In this document: in pieces, positions 30,770-42,137 of the stretch
How the letters are laid out: each line of letters begins with the position of its first letter
How positions within the stretch are numbered: the stretch's first letter is position 1
Origin: Euleptes europaea
Lineage: Eukaryota > Chordata > Lepidosauria > Squamata > Sphaerodactylidae
NCBI RefSeq assembly: GCF_029931775.1
Contig: NC_079321.1
Coordinates: forward strand, 1,136,001-1,200,000
Reading direction: 5' to 3'
Length of the DNA stretch: 64,000 nt
Made by a program: the position numbers and the translations under genes
The notes under the pieces: generated by a model
What the model saw: only the letters and a program-made list of their open reading frames with translations
What the model was told of the DNA's origin: nothing
The model's database searches: none

Positions 30770-30878
30770 AATCCATTTTGTGGTCAGTCTTGCATCCCTT
30801 GGCAGCCATTTTGTGGTGGCGCCCACTTTTTCAAAATTCCAGAAGTGCCCACAAACTCAACAAGGTTGAGAATCCCTG
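30770..30878. repeat. hAT-like MITE fragment
   Basis: CCATTTTGTGGTGGCGCCCA, CCAGAAGTGCCCACAAACTC, AAGGTTGAGAATCCCTGAGG: the right end of the family at 19242-19872. Confidence 0.65.
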
Positions 30879-30993
30879 AGGTATGTACGTGGAATCACTT
30901 CAGAACATCATCCCATGTGCACTACAGGTGAATTTATAAGAAGATAATTAGGTGCAAGTATCTCCTTAGTCTATTCTGAACTAGGAATCTTGC

Positions 30994-31391
30994 TGGTTCT
31001 TGTAGGTTATCCGGGCTGTGTGACCGTGGTCTTGGTATTTTCTTTCCTGACGTCTCGCCCACAGCTGTGGCAGGCATCTTCAGAGGAGTAACACTGAAGG
31101 ACAGTGTCTCTCAGTGTCAAGTGTGTAGGAAGAGTAATATATAGTCAGAAAGGGGTTGGGTTTGAGCTGAATCATTGTCATGCAAGCTCAAACCCACCCC
31201 TTTCTGACTATATATTACTCTTCCTACACACTTGACACTGAGAGACCCTGTCCTTCAGTGTTACTCCTCTGAAGATGCCGGCCACAGCTGCGGGCGAAAC
31301 GTCAGGAAAGAAAATACCAAGACCACGTTCACACAGCCTGGATAACCCACAAGAACCAATGAATTCTGACCGTGAAAGCCTTCGACAATAT
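30994..31391. mobile_element. long inverted-repeat retroposon with 12-bp target duplication
   Basis: Exact TAGGAATCTTGC flanks it at 30982-30993 and 31392-31403. Arms of about 175 bp (30994-31168 and 31185-31358) are nearly perfect inverted copies around a 16-bp loop; a 33-bp tail (GAATTCTGACCGTGAAAGCC) follows the right arm. Inverted organisation with a variable-length target duplication suggests a Penelope-like element, by inference. A piece of the same family lies at 54960-55065. Confidence 0.82.
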
Positions 31392-31403
31392 TAGGAATCT
31401 TGC

Positions 31404-32241
31404 CTTTTGCAAACATCCGTGCCGCTGGGGTGTGTGTGTGTGTGTTTATTGAAGTCCATGTATACTCAACTGAATACATTTTCACCCCCCTGTTTATCCT
31501 TGCCTCCATCTTGCTGGGTGGGCAGGAAGTCTAGGAAACCTGCGTGGGAGGACCCAGGAGGTAACAGAGGTTTAGCAGTGGAGGTCCATTGTTGAAGAGA
31601 CAAGGGCTGGGGAGGAAACAAGGGACCAGAGAGCCAGCCTCATAGGCAAGGGTCAGTGGGTGGGTGTGTCAGGGTTACTGGGATAACTGGTTTTCACATA
31701 ACTGACCTAATCATCATTTTCGGCTCTGTCCGTAATCTTGTTTTCCCCCCGGGCACAGAACCGTCTTTTGAAAATCAAGCAACTCTTAACCACAGTTGGT
31801 ACAGAGTTTTAATTGTTCTTCCCACTGACCGTTTGAGTTTCATTTTTGAGAGGAAGGAGGAAAGCAAAATAACACAGAACCTTGAATCCAATTCTACGAT
31901 AGTTTTCTCTGTCAGTTATTCTTGTGTGAGATTGTTTCTGTGCCTCAGCAGTGGCTTTCCTCAAGAAACGTGCCATAAAATATGTCCCGTGAGCAAGTTG
32001 ACGTTCTGAAACGCATACCAAACTTGCACAAAAACATGTGCAAAAAGCAGGCTCTTTGGGTGAGATTTCAAACGCTGACTTAGTTGCTTTCATCATACAA
32101 ACGCGGACTGGGCTGGACTTCCTTTACCGTGTGCGCTGTATATTTAACCTTCCCGACCGACTGTCTTTTAAACCTAATACTTGGTAGACATGATGAAAGT
32201 GACAAAACACTTTGAAAAACCAAATTGGAAATGGAGTGAAT
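31404..32241. other. SLX4IP intron, no recognisable feature
   Basis: A short TG run near 31430. No exon seen. Confidence 0.4.
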
Positions 32242-32243
32242 TA

Positions 32244-32684
32244 CCATATATACTCGTGTATAAGCCGACCCGTATAAGCCGAGGTGCCTAATTTCACCCC
32301 CAAAATGGGGAAAAATTAGGCACCCATGTATAAGCCGAGGGTCGGCTTATACAACCCCGGGTCGCCCTCCAACCAGGCCTCCCAGGCCCTCCAGACCCAC
32401 CCCGACCCCAGCGCCACCCTAGGGGGGGAGGGGGAAGAGCCCCTGAACCCCCTACTTAACGGGAGAGGCGGCAATCAGCTGGCGGTGGCGCCCCCCCCCG
32501 GCACGCAGGAGGCTGCCCAGGCCGCTCCTGGCCCGGGGGAAGGCGCGCCGGAGGCGTCCGCGGTGGCGGCGGTAAGTTCCCCCCCTCCCTCCACCTACCG
32601 TATTGACCTGCGTATAGGCCGATTTGGGATTTTTCAGCCCTTTTTTTGGGCTGAAAAACTCGGCCTATACGCGAGTATATACGG
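32244..32684. mobile_element. TA-flanked MITE-like element with hairpin ends and GC-rich cargo
   Basis: The termini CCATATATACTCGTGTATAA and ACGCGAGTATATACGG are inverted and flanked by TA (32242-32243, 32685-32686). Each end also folds on itself (GGTGCCTAATTT with AAATTAGGCACC; TTTTTCAGCCC with GGGCTGAAAAA). The centre (32355-32597) is GC-rich and holds GTAAGT at 32572 after GGCGGCG. The element is non-autonomous. Confidence 0.8.
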
Positions 32685-32742
32685 TAATTGAAAGTAATGC
32701 TGAGGATTAGTAATTATGGGAGCGTGCATGATAAATAGGACT

Positions 32743-33650
32743 GTCGGGATGTCCGGGGTTGGTTGACGTACTCAGGCCGTAGGCGCTTGCTTCCCTAGTA
32801 AAAGAACAAGTCATTCCTCTTTTGATCCAAACAAACGTTATTCTTTAATATTGAACACCAACTTGATTACACTAGAAAAATGCAGAACGGGGTTACAGGA
32901 GAACTGTCTTTGTTCTTGTTCTATATTAATTCCCCCTTACAGTCTTCTGAGGCCTTTTCTGCCAGCGTTCTCGTGGGGAGGGGGATCTGCTCTCCCCAGG
33001 ACTTCAGTTGTCGCAGCTGCCTTTGTGGACCCCCCTCGAGACAGGCTGCAGCCGGGCTGCTGCCGAGGGCCTTGGCCCTTCTCCACCGCTGCTCAGCCCT
33101 CCTTGCTCTGCAGCCCTCTCAGCCCTCCAGAGGGGATCCTCTGCCGCGGGCATCAGGGTCTCAGCTCCGTCTTCTGGCCGCCTTCGGAGTTCTTCCTCTG
33201 GCCGACTTAAGCGAGGTCTACGTATAATTGGAAGGGTTTGTGGGGGTTTTTACAGCTAACTCTTGACTGGCCCCTGTGTCGACGCTAAAGGGGCCACTGG
33301 GATCGCTATGTTCTCCCTGCTGTCTGACTGGTTCTTCTCTAACCAGGCTGAGGGACCAATATGACAGCTCTATTCCCCCTCCTCCTTCTCTAACTGGCTA
33401 CCTTTACAAACCCTGAATTTGCATGATTGTTCAGCTTCCTAATACACATAAAGACCTTCAATTCATTCCAATACATACACTTTTCGGTTTACAATTAAAT
33501 AATATATACAGATATATACATGGGTTTTTAAAAATTTCCTCACAAAGACTTTTAATCATTCCTTGGTTGATTTGAAGACTGTATTTTGTGCCAGAAACAT
33601 GCGCCCAAAGGGGTCATTGAAATGTAAAATGGAGAAGTCTGTCACAACTG
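32743..33650 (-). mobile_element. possible solo LTR-like fossil
   Basis: A block of different base composition, read on the minus strand from TGTGACAGAC to CATCCCGACA, so with TG...CA ends, and with an AATAA-type signal near its 3' side. No flanking duplication is clear. No internal genes are present. If real, it is a lone, old LTR; the family is not known. Confidence 0.25.
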
Positions 33651-33760
33651 GGATTCAGGAACGAAGTTGCCAAATAAGCTTTAAGTGTGTCCTTTTAAAC
33701 AAACAAGTACATATGTACAAGTGCATATTTTAGTGATATAACACCTCCCCCATAGCTCTT

Positions 33761-34025
33761 GAGCCCACGTGGCGTAGTGGTTAGGAGCAGTGGACTCTAA
33801 TCTGGAGAACCAGGTTCGATTCCCCACTCTTCCACATGAGCAGCGGACTCCAGTCTGGTGAACCGGGTTCGATTCCCCGCTCTTCCACATAAAGCCTGCT
33901 GGGTGACCTTGGGCCAGTCACAGTTCTCTCTGAACTCTCTCAGCCTACGCGGAGGCAGCCTATTAACAAACTTCCTCCCAACGTCTCTGACCTGACAGCA
34001 CTTTACACCCCCACACAGCTCTGGA
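33761..34025 (+). repeat. tRNA-headed SINE with the tail shared by the 5S-headed SINE
   Basis: Head ACGTGGCGTAGTGGTTAGGA, B box GGTTCGATTCCCC (twice), GGGTGACCTTGGGCCAGTC, then ACCTGACAGCACTTTACACC, which matches the tail at 62030-62055. Confidence 0.78.
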
Positions 34026-35045
34026 CACCTATGACTGATTTTCACTCTCAAAACGGTTTGTCATTCCTGTGATCTGTTGACCACTTGATCCTAGAAGATA
34101 TACACGCTGCACTTAGCTGCTCAGCCTTTTTCTCCCACCCTCTGCCTACACACAACTGAAAAGTCCTATGAGATTTACAGTCATAATGCCCGACAGTTGG
34201 TAATGATAGCTATTCTGTGTAGGCAGAGCTGATGGAGACCTCTGCCTCCTCGCCCGCCCTTTGGAGGGCTGTTGGAGCATCTTAGTTTTGCCTTCTGTCC
34301 TCCATAAAACTCGAAATTGCTTGTTAGATTTCCTGTCTTCCCCACTGTCGTTTATCTTCTGTGGTCGTATTTGTTCCATGTGTGTGTGCGCGTCTGTCTG
34401 TTTAGGACACACACTTGAATCTTGAGAATTTCTGTAACCGACTTGCGTCCTTGCTTGCAAATAAAATGATTTCCATGCTGCTTCTCTTTATACTTGAGGT
34501 CGTAATCGTAAAAAACAGACCACACAGACAGCCAAGCCTCTAGCCACTTAAGCATGTAAACAGTCTGGCTTCTTACGAAGTGGAAAAGTTTCTTGTGCGC
34601 TGCTCTTAATACGATCAACATGCGAAGGCCCCGCGTGGAACTATGTCAACAGCGCCTGGCACAGCCTTCAATTCTGTAGCCTCCTGATAATGTGGAACTA
34701 AATTGTTTACTTTTTCGGATTTCACGCAGTAATTAGCGTCTGCAGCGAATTTAGGCGTTTTCCAAATACATTCGCAGTTTTGTATTGATTTGGCTGTGTT
34801 GAATACAAGAGAAGCGCCTCTGGGACCTTCGGAGGTGAGAGTGATCAAAATAGGAGTGTTGAAAGATTCCGTTTATGCTAGGAATCGTAACTCTCCATTT
34901 GCTCATAATGACAAAGTCGTTGGCCAGACTCCCTTGTCATTTGACTTCATTTAGCCTTCTTCCCGGTGGTAATTTTTGATTTATTCCTCCGTCTGTTGTT
35001 TGGGTAGGGAGTGCCTGCCCCGGACTCTGGCCACCTGCATCTCCA
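34026..35045. other. SLX4IP intron, 1 kb without known repeats
   Basis: No repeat family or exon recognised. Confidence 0.4.
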
Positions 35046-35049
35046 CTCC

Positions 35050-35445
35050 AGGGATTCAGGGCTGTATGACATGGCGGGGCGGGGGCTGGACAGATGGAAT
35101 TCAACCGAGGGCTATCGTGAGCAGATCACGAGAGGGAGGGCAGGAAAGGGTTGCATCAATGTTTGGCTCTCATGGCCCTTTCTTACATGCCCAGGGAAAT
35201 GCCCAGGGAAATGCCAATCGCCACTTTGGGGTAAGGAAGCAATTTTCCTCCAGGTCAGATTGGCCAGGGATCCTGGAGGATTTTTGTTGCCATCTTCTGG
35301 GCATGGAGTAGGGGTCACTGGGGGGGTGGGGGGGTGGGCAGGAGGTAGTTGTGAATTTTGTGCGTTGTGCAGGGGTTTGGACTAGATGACCCTGGTGGTC
35401 CCTTCCAAGTCTATGATTCTATGATTTTATGATTCTTTGAGGTAT
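35050..35445 (+). repeat. CR1 3' end, long 3'UTR
   Basis: GGGAAATGCCAATCGCCACT, TCTTCTGGGCATGGAGTAGG, CTATGATTCTATGATTTTAT. The same 3'UTR type is reversed at 53824-54064. Confidence 0.85.
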
Positions 35446-36180
35446 TCTTTCAAGCTGCTACTGAGATAATGTTGGGGACATTTTTTCACTCCTCATTGCC
35501 CAAGTCCCTTTTTTACCACAGCCCCATCCCACGTGGCTTTTGTCCATATTGGTCATACGATCCTCAGCATAGCCTGCTTGGGTGGTCAAAGGGGGGCGGG
35601 GCTCCCTCCCTTTTTCACTATTGGGAAAGCTGGTTGAATTCAACCCATTGTATGATCTGCTTGTCCAAGTTCATAAGGCACTTTATTATTCTTAATGTGC
35701 TCTGCTTCATAAGATGCCCAAAGAACAAGCTTTTCTGTGAAGTACAGATGAGCACAGTAAGTGTTATTCCAAAGCCGCTGCAAAGAGAGTTTTATGTCTC
35801 TTCAGTGTACCAAAGTTTGGAGAGCCAAGGAACACAAAAAAAGGGCAAACAGAGCTCGAGTAAAATTTGTTAAATGTTGGTTAGAATTTTTAAGTGCTTC
35901 GAAGTACCTTGCATAATAACGCTGGGCTCCACAAGAGAGGTCTTTAGAGATGGTCTTTGTGGGGTTCATATGGTAGTGATCATCAACAAGAGGCGTAGTT
36001 CTTCTTTGTATTCGGAAGGCCCTACAATGTGGGAAGAAAGAGAAGTGTACAGAAGGGAGAGAATTGAAATGACCGTCTGCAAGCAGCCCCATCTAGCAAG
36101 TTCCAAGCACCAAGGAGCTTTGGTGTACATACATGAAGAAATTGGGAATTTCCCTTTCTAGCTTCAGACCCTCACATTTC
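35446..36180. other. SLX4IP intron, no recognisable feature
   Basis: Unique by eye. No exon seen. Confidence 0.4.
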
Positions 36181-36182
36181 AC

Positions 36183-36547
36183 TGAGAGCCAGCGTGGTGT
36201 AGTGGTTAAGAGCGGTGGTTTGGAGTGATGGACTCTGATCTGGAGAACTGGGTTTGATTCCCCACTCCTCCACAGGAGCAACAGAGGCTAATCTGGTGAA
36301 CTGCGTTGGTGTCCTCACTACTACACATTAGTGGCGGAGGCTAATCTGGTGAACTGGGTTAGTTTCCCCACTCCTCCACATGAAGCCAGCTGGGTGACCT
36401 TGGGCTAGTCACAACTGTCTGAGAGCTGTCTCAGCCCCACCTACCTCACAAGGTGTCTGTTGTGGAGAGGGGAAGGTGATTGTAAGACAGTTTGAGACTC
36501 CTTAAAGGTAAATCGGAGTGTAAAAACCAACTCTTCTTCTTCTTCTA
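36183..36547 (+). repeat. SINE family B, plus strand, with extra head unit
   Basis: GAGAGCCAGCGTGGTGTAGT head, three GGTGAACTG-type units, GGTGTCTGTTGTGGAGAGGG, tail CCAACTCTTCTTCTTCTTCT. Confidence 0.9.
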
Positions 36548-36739
36548 AAGGCCCTTCTGGAGGCTACTGAGTGGTGGTGATGGGGGGATGGTATCAGGAG
36601 ACGGACACTTCCTTACATTTTGGGGACTGGGAATGGGGAGGCTGGAAAGCCCCACTGCGCCCTTCTTTGGGGAGGAAGGAAGTGACCATGAGGAAAAGCA
36701 TCCGTGAGAATAATCGCTGCAATTTTGGGGGATTTCTGA

Positions 36740-37535
36740 GCTATTTAATCATTTATTTAGATAATTATTCCCTTATTTTCTCCCCTATGAGGACTCCAAG
36801 TGGCTTGCAACCATTGTTCTCTCTTCCATTTTGTCTTCCCAGCAACAGCCTGGTGAGGCAGATTAGGGTGAGAGAGAGGCAGGGATCTGCTCCTGATGGC
36901 AGCAGAGGATAGGACTTGCAATAATGGGTTTAAATTGTGGTTGGAAAGGTATTAGGAATATTAGGAAAACATTTATTACAGTAAGAGTTGTTCGGCAGTG
37001 GAATCAGCTACCTAGGGAGGTGCCGACCCCCCCCCCCCACTGGCAGTCTTTAAGCAGAGGCTGGACAAGCACTTGTCAGGGATGCTCTAGGCTGATCCTG
37101 CATTAAGCAGGGGGTTGGACTAGATGGCCTGTATGGCCCATTCCAACTCTATGATTCTATTATTCTTGGCAGCAGAGGATAGGACTCATAATAATGGGTT
37201 TAAATTACAGATGGAAAGGTCCTTGCTGAGAATTTGTTTTTACAGTAAGAGTTGTTCGACAGTGGAATCGGCTGCCTAGGGAGCTGGTGGTGAGCTCCCC
37301 CCTCACTGGCAGTCTTTAAGCAGAGGCTGGAGAAACACTTGTCAGGGATGCTCTAGGCTGAGCCTGCATGATTCAGGGGGTTGGACTAGATGGCCTCTAT
37401 GGCCCCTTCCGACACTATGATTCTATGCATGATTGGCTCAGGATCACTTAGTGAGTTTCCCTGACAGTGTGGGGATTTGAACCTGGGTCTGCCAGATACT
37501 AGTCTGACACCCTTAACCACTATACATTGGCTGTT
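36740..37535 (-). repeat. tRNA-headed SINE (minus) split by two CR1 tails
   Basis: The SINE runs from about 36740 (ATTTAGATAATTATTCCC) to 36880 and resumes at about 37428 (TGGCTCAGGATCACTTAGTG) to 37535. The gap holds two plus-strand CR1 3' ends in a row (36880-37165 and 37166-37427), each with GGTTGGACTAGATGGCCT. A C10 run is at 37029. Confidence 0.82.
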
Positions 37536-38005
37536 GCTCGTATCTCCATATTGCTCATTGGTTGCGTGGGGAGGGGGACCCCAGCCTATTAGATATCGGC
37601 TTGTTTAAGGGTAGTTTAATGAGATGTCGCTGCTCAGTCTTAGCTACTTTGTGGGGTCTTGTGTGTCTGTCTGTCTGGGGGATTGTCTTCCGTGAACAGA
37701 AATGGTTGAAAATTTTAGGAATGACCACTATGCAAGGAAAATATCTCCTGCTGATGGTACCTGCAATTGAATTTGTTAGTGGAGGGTAAAAATTATTGGT
37801 TTTTTGTTTTGTTTTTGTGAAGAAAGCTTGTCCAGAATAGATTGGCTGGGGCCGCCTTCATGCCTCCCTCAACAGCTTTCTGAGAGGGAACAGAACTGTG
37901 GGAAACTTGACGGGTTCCTTTCTAACTTAGGCTGACTTCTGCCTGCCAAGGGCGGCTTCTTATTTGCGTGGGTCTCCCCCACACATGGCCTTTAGGGGCT
38001 GTGTG
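37536..38005. other. SLX4IP intron, no recognisable feature
   Basis: Nothing recognised. Confidence 0.4.
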
Positions 38006-38130
38006 TGGAGAGGGGCCAGAGCTCCATGGTAAAGCACATCCTTTGGTTGCCAAAATGCCTGAGGTTCGCTCTACAGTATCTCAAATTGAAATCGTATTCA
38101 ATAGCAGGGCTGGGAAAGACCATGGAAGCC
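38006..38130 (+). repeat. SINE family A, diverged 5' part
   Basis: GAGGGGCCAGAGCTCCATGG, GGTTCGCTCTACAGTATCTC, GGGAAAGACCATGGAAG. Confidence 0.65.
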
Positions 38131-38402
38131 ACTACCTCAAGTTATAAAGGAGAATCAAGGCCCCAAGTCCACTAGATAAACGTGTTTGAACCACATACAT
38201 AGAAGTAACTGGCTTACTTATGCTTACTTATCTTTAAAATGTTTGTGAATATGTTTGATATATCCATGGGACATATTCACAAATAATGTTTGAGTTATGC
38301 GCCCTTAGAACTGTAATTGCGATTAACTTTTGTTGAACACTAACAAAAAAATATTCACAACTGACCAAATCATGTAGACTTCTGGGAAGCATATTTAAAA
38401 TT

Positions 38403-39030
38403 ACCAAATGTCTATTAGCCAGTGTGATGCAGCGGCAAAAAAGGCAAATGTGATTTTGGGGTATATCAACAGAGGCATAACATCCAAATCTCAACATGTC
38501 ATAGTCCTGCTGTACACCACATTGATCAGCTGCTCCTGGGTGCAGTTCTGGAGGCCTCACTTCAAAAAGGATGTGGACAGAATTAGGAGCAGGTGCAGAG
38601 GAGAGCGACGAGGATGATCAGGGGCCTACGAGGAAAGGCTGAGGGACCTGGGAATGTTTAGTCTGGAGAAGAGGAGGTTGAGGGGAGACATGATTGTTCT
38701 CTTTAAGTATTTGAAGGGCCGTCACTTAGAGGAGGGCACGGAGCTGTTCCTATTGGCAGCAGAGGATAGGACCCACAATAATGGGTTTAAATTGAGGGCA
38801 GAAAAATACTGGCTGGATATTAGGGGAATTTTTTTTTACAGTAGGAGTTGTTTGACAGTGGAATTAGCTTCCTCAGGAGGTGTTGAGCTCCCCCTCTCTG
38901 GCAGTCTTCAAGCAGCGGCTGGACAAACACTTGTCAGGGATGCCTAGGTTGAACCTGCATTCAGCAGGGGGTTTGACTAGATGGCCTCTGTGGCCCCCTT
39001 CCATCTCTAGGATTCTATGATTCTGTGATC
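38403..39030 (+). repeat. CR1 LINE 3' end, plus strand
   Basis: Decayed reverse transcriptase end (CCAGTGTGATGCAGCGGCAA; later a frame with [20 protein letters not shown]) and the tail CTCTAGGATTCTATGATTCT. Confidence 0.88.
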
Positions 39031-39700
39031 ATCATGCCAACTCTAGTTACGGTAGGCTCTCTTAACCATGGTTTGGTGTAATGTCTGAATGGAACCTACT
39101 GTCTTTTCTTGTGTAAATAATAATATAACGCTAATAGTGATTCTCAAACGTTAAGCCTTCCTTCTCAGTAGCAGACTTTCAAAAGTTGCCCTTACTTGAT
39201 TAATTTGCTATTGCTGGATGTTTTAATGATTATGTTTTGATGTTTTTGAGAAGCATTGTTGTTTGTTTGTTATTACTACTCACCTTGGGTCACAGTTTTT
39301 TGGGAGAAAGGCAGGTCTGTCAATCTCTGGCTACTGTCTAGAAAGGTTGTTTGTTTGTTTTATTATACTGTATAACTGAGAATTTTGTACAAGCATTTCT
39401 TCATTTTCATTTCTTCATTTATATTTTAAAAATGTCTTTATCTTAATTAAATAGTATAATTTAAGAGTCAGGTGGCAGCCTTAAGCATGGATCCAGTGCG
39501 GCATTCTGTGGAGGGAACACAACTTTCTGTTCCCTCTGCAGGCTGACATACTGCTCAAAATAGTGCTCAGGGATAGTGTTTTAGGGGACACTTCAGGCTA
39601 CATGTGGCGGGGGGGAGATGAGAAAGTTGTGTTTTATGGGTGGAAATATTCTGTCCAATGAAACACAATGCTGAATCCAAGCCACTGTGATCAGGGCAAT
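39031..39700. other. SLX4IP intron with a tail-like piece
   Basis: 39200-39325 resembles a retroposon 3' tail (CTACTCACCTTGGGTCACAG); the rest is unique. Confidence 0.4.
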
Positions 39701-39839
39701 TGGATACAAACATAAATCAATATATCCTATTCTCAACACAGCCAGAGATTGGAGACATGAACAGACAAGACAGATCTTTCTACAAACCCGAGAAAAGCCC
39801 CAAGTTTGCAGAAAAATCTGACCGTCTTAGAAATACACC

Positions 39840-40197
39840 GCGGGGGTGGGGGTGGGGCGAACATCCGATATCCGGACATCCGATATCCGGACTGACCCGA
39901 AAACCAGACTTTTTGAGCCGGCAGGCAGGCATTACTCACCGGTCCTCAGCAGCACTCAGTTTGCTTTCTGATGGTCCAATGTACACAAAATTATTTAAAA
40001 TATTGTTTAAAATTACATTCAGGCTAAGTGTATAAAGTATATATAAAATATAAATGAATTTTGTGTTTAGACTTAGGTCCCATCCCCAAGATATATCTCA
40101 TTATGTATATGCAAATATTCCAAAATATGGCAAGATCTGAAATACGGACCACTTCTGGTCCCAAGCAGTCCAGATAAGGGATAATCATCCTGTATAT
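39840..40197. mobile_element. Tigger/pogo-like DNA transposon remnant
   Basis: The right end ACTTCTGGTCCCAAGCAGTC, AGATAAGGGATAATCATCCT and GTATATG strongly resembles Tigger termini. At 39860 the unit CATCCGATATCCGGA is directly repeated. No left terminus is visible, so the copy is incomplete. Confidence 0.65.
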
Positions 40198-40297
40198 GTT
40201 ATATTGAATAACTCTTAGATAGAATATTTATTATTAAAATTGTTCCAGAATGTTAAATCTTTGCAGTGAGGATTTTGAGTCCCCTCACATGTACTGT

Positions 40298-40298
<1 letters not shown>

Positions 40299-40356
<58 letters not shown>
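40299..40356. repeat. (TG)n microsatellite
   Basis: About 28 TG units. Open frames through it on both strands are artefacts of the repeat. Confidence 0.97.
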
Positions 40357-40358
<2 letters not shown>

Positions 40359-41802
40359 CGATATCTCTGCTAAAGTCCGAGCATGTGACGGCCAATGGCA
40401 GTCAAGTGGCCAGCCATCACCATGATCTTTGCTCTTGCTTTCCATGCTGCCAGAACAGGCCTTGACAGTGGGAACCTCCAGAAGAGATTAGTGAAGGCTG
40501 ATGGACACTTGGGAACCGAGGCTGACACAGACCAGAGCCACATTTCAGCGAGTGGGAGGGAAGAAAGTAATATAAACTTAATATGCCAGCAATTATTCAT
40601 TTGCCCAATCAACCAGATTCCCCCCCTTTTTAAAGAACATTTCTAATCTTGTGGTTGTTGATAAAGGGCAACTGGAGAGTTAACCATGATTGCTTTTGTT
40701 GGCGCAGGAGGCGCATGAAATGGAAGGGAGAAGATTTGTCCTGGTTGAAAGCCCATATTTTAAAGTTTGTTAAAAGAAATTACGAAGTATAAAATGCCTT
40801 CTTTTTTTCTGAAGAGAATTTGTTGCTCACAAACTCCTAAAATGTTCCGTTTGGAGATACTACTGCTATCTTACTAGAAGTACTTCTTTGGCAGATTTAA
40901 GAAAAGTGATAATAGAGAACACTGCAGGAGCATTCCTTGCAAGATCCTGGAAAAATGAAGAGAAGCGTTACTTAGCAATTAGCATTGCTTAATTAATGTA
41001 CTATTGATGTCACTATTTTTATTTGAAAAAATGTTAATGTGGATGATATATATTTAAAATCAACACTTCAACATGTTATACATCTTTTAAAAAAAGACAA
41101 TTAATTTATGATTGGTAGGACATCTTGGAAAAATATTGTTAATTCTTGTAGTTTGTTGGTTTAGTAAAGGTCGAAAGACAATTGGGTACCAAAACTTGTA
41201 GACCAGAACTGTGGTTTAGTTACTAGGAGTGAAAATAGTAATCTTTTTTATTGTATGCACCAGTATTTATTAATTATATAACTGTGGCATAGGTGCCATG
41301 ATAATAAACCATGCAGTAAATTAATAATGCGTTGGATCCTTCCACTCGCAGGAGTTCTCTTCCACCCACGGAAGGGCCGTTTGAGAAAAGTGAAAGTAAT
41401 GGTTAAGCTCAAGACCTTTGGTCGAAGGAGCTAGTAAATAAATGGAAAAATGGAAATGGAAAGTAAACCTCAAGACGTTCTTCTGCTTACTCAGGGAAGT
41501 TATGCAAGCGTTTGCACAATCGCTTGTGCAAGTGGGCAGCCAAACATGGCTACAAAAGCTACCTACCTCTTCTAGCACTGCATGAACTCTTGTGCAAGTG
41601 TTTGCAGAAGAGCTCTAGAAGCTGTTTTCCACCTGCTCTTGATTCTTTGGCTCCCACTCAGTGAATTTAAATACAAAATATGCATCATACAATTATGATC
41701 TTGTGTCTTGCCATTCCAAAACATCACAAATAGAGCCCATTTTCTCAGACGTATTTTTTTCACCCTTCTCCATTCTCTATGGAACAAGTTTGTCATTTTG
41801 AT
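40357..41802. other. SLX4IP intron, 1.4 kb without known repeats
   Basis: AT-rich, unique by eye. No exon recognised. Confidence 0.4.
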
Positions 41803-42137
41803 AATGGGAGGAGAAGAAGATGAAGAAGAAGAAAAAGAAGAGTTGTTTTTTACATACCAATTTTCCCTACCTTTTTATGGAGAATCAAACCAGCTTACAA
41901 TCTCCTTCCCTTCCTCTCCCTACAACAGACACCGTCTGAGGTAGGTGAGGCTGTGAGAGCTCAAACAGAACTATGACTGGCCCAAGGTCACCCAGCTGGC
42001 TTCATGTGTAGGAGTGGTAAAACCAACTCGGTTCACCAGATTAGAGTCCGCTGCTCGTGTGAAGGAGTGGGGAATCAAACCCGGATTTCCAGATTAGAGT
42101 CTACCACTCTTAACCACTGCACCACACTGGCTCTCAC
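41803..42137 (-). repeat. SINE family B, minus strand
   Basis: GAAGAAGATGAAGAAGAAGA tail, AATCAAACCAGCTTACAATC, ACAACAGACACCGTCTGAGG, CACCACACTGGCTCTCACGG. Confidence 0.88.

Noticed and set aside
40215-40465. Frames with long TH or CV runs
   Set aside because: Translation of a TG microsatellite.
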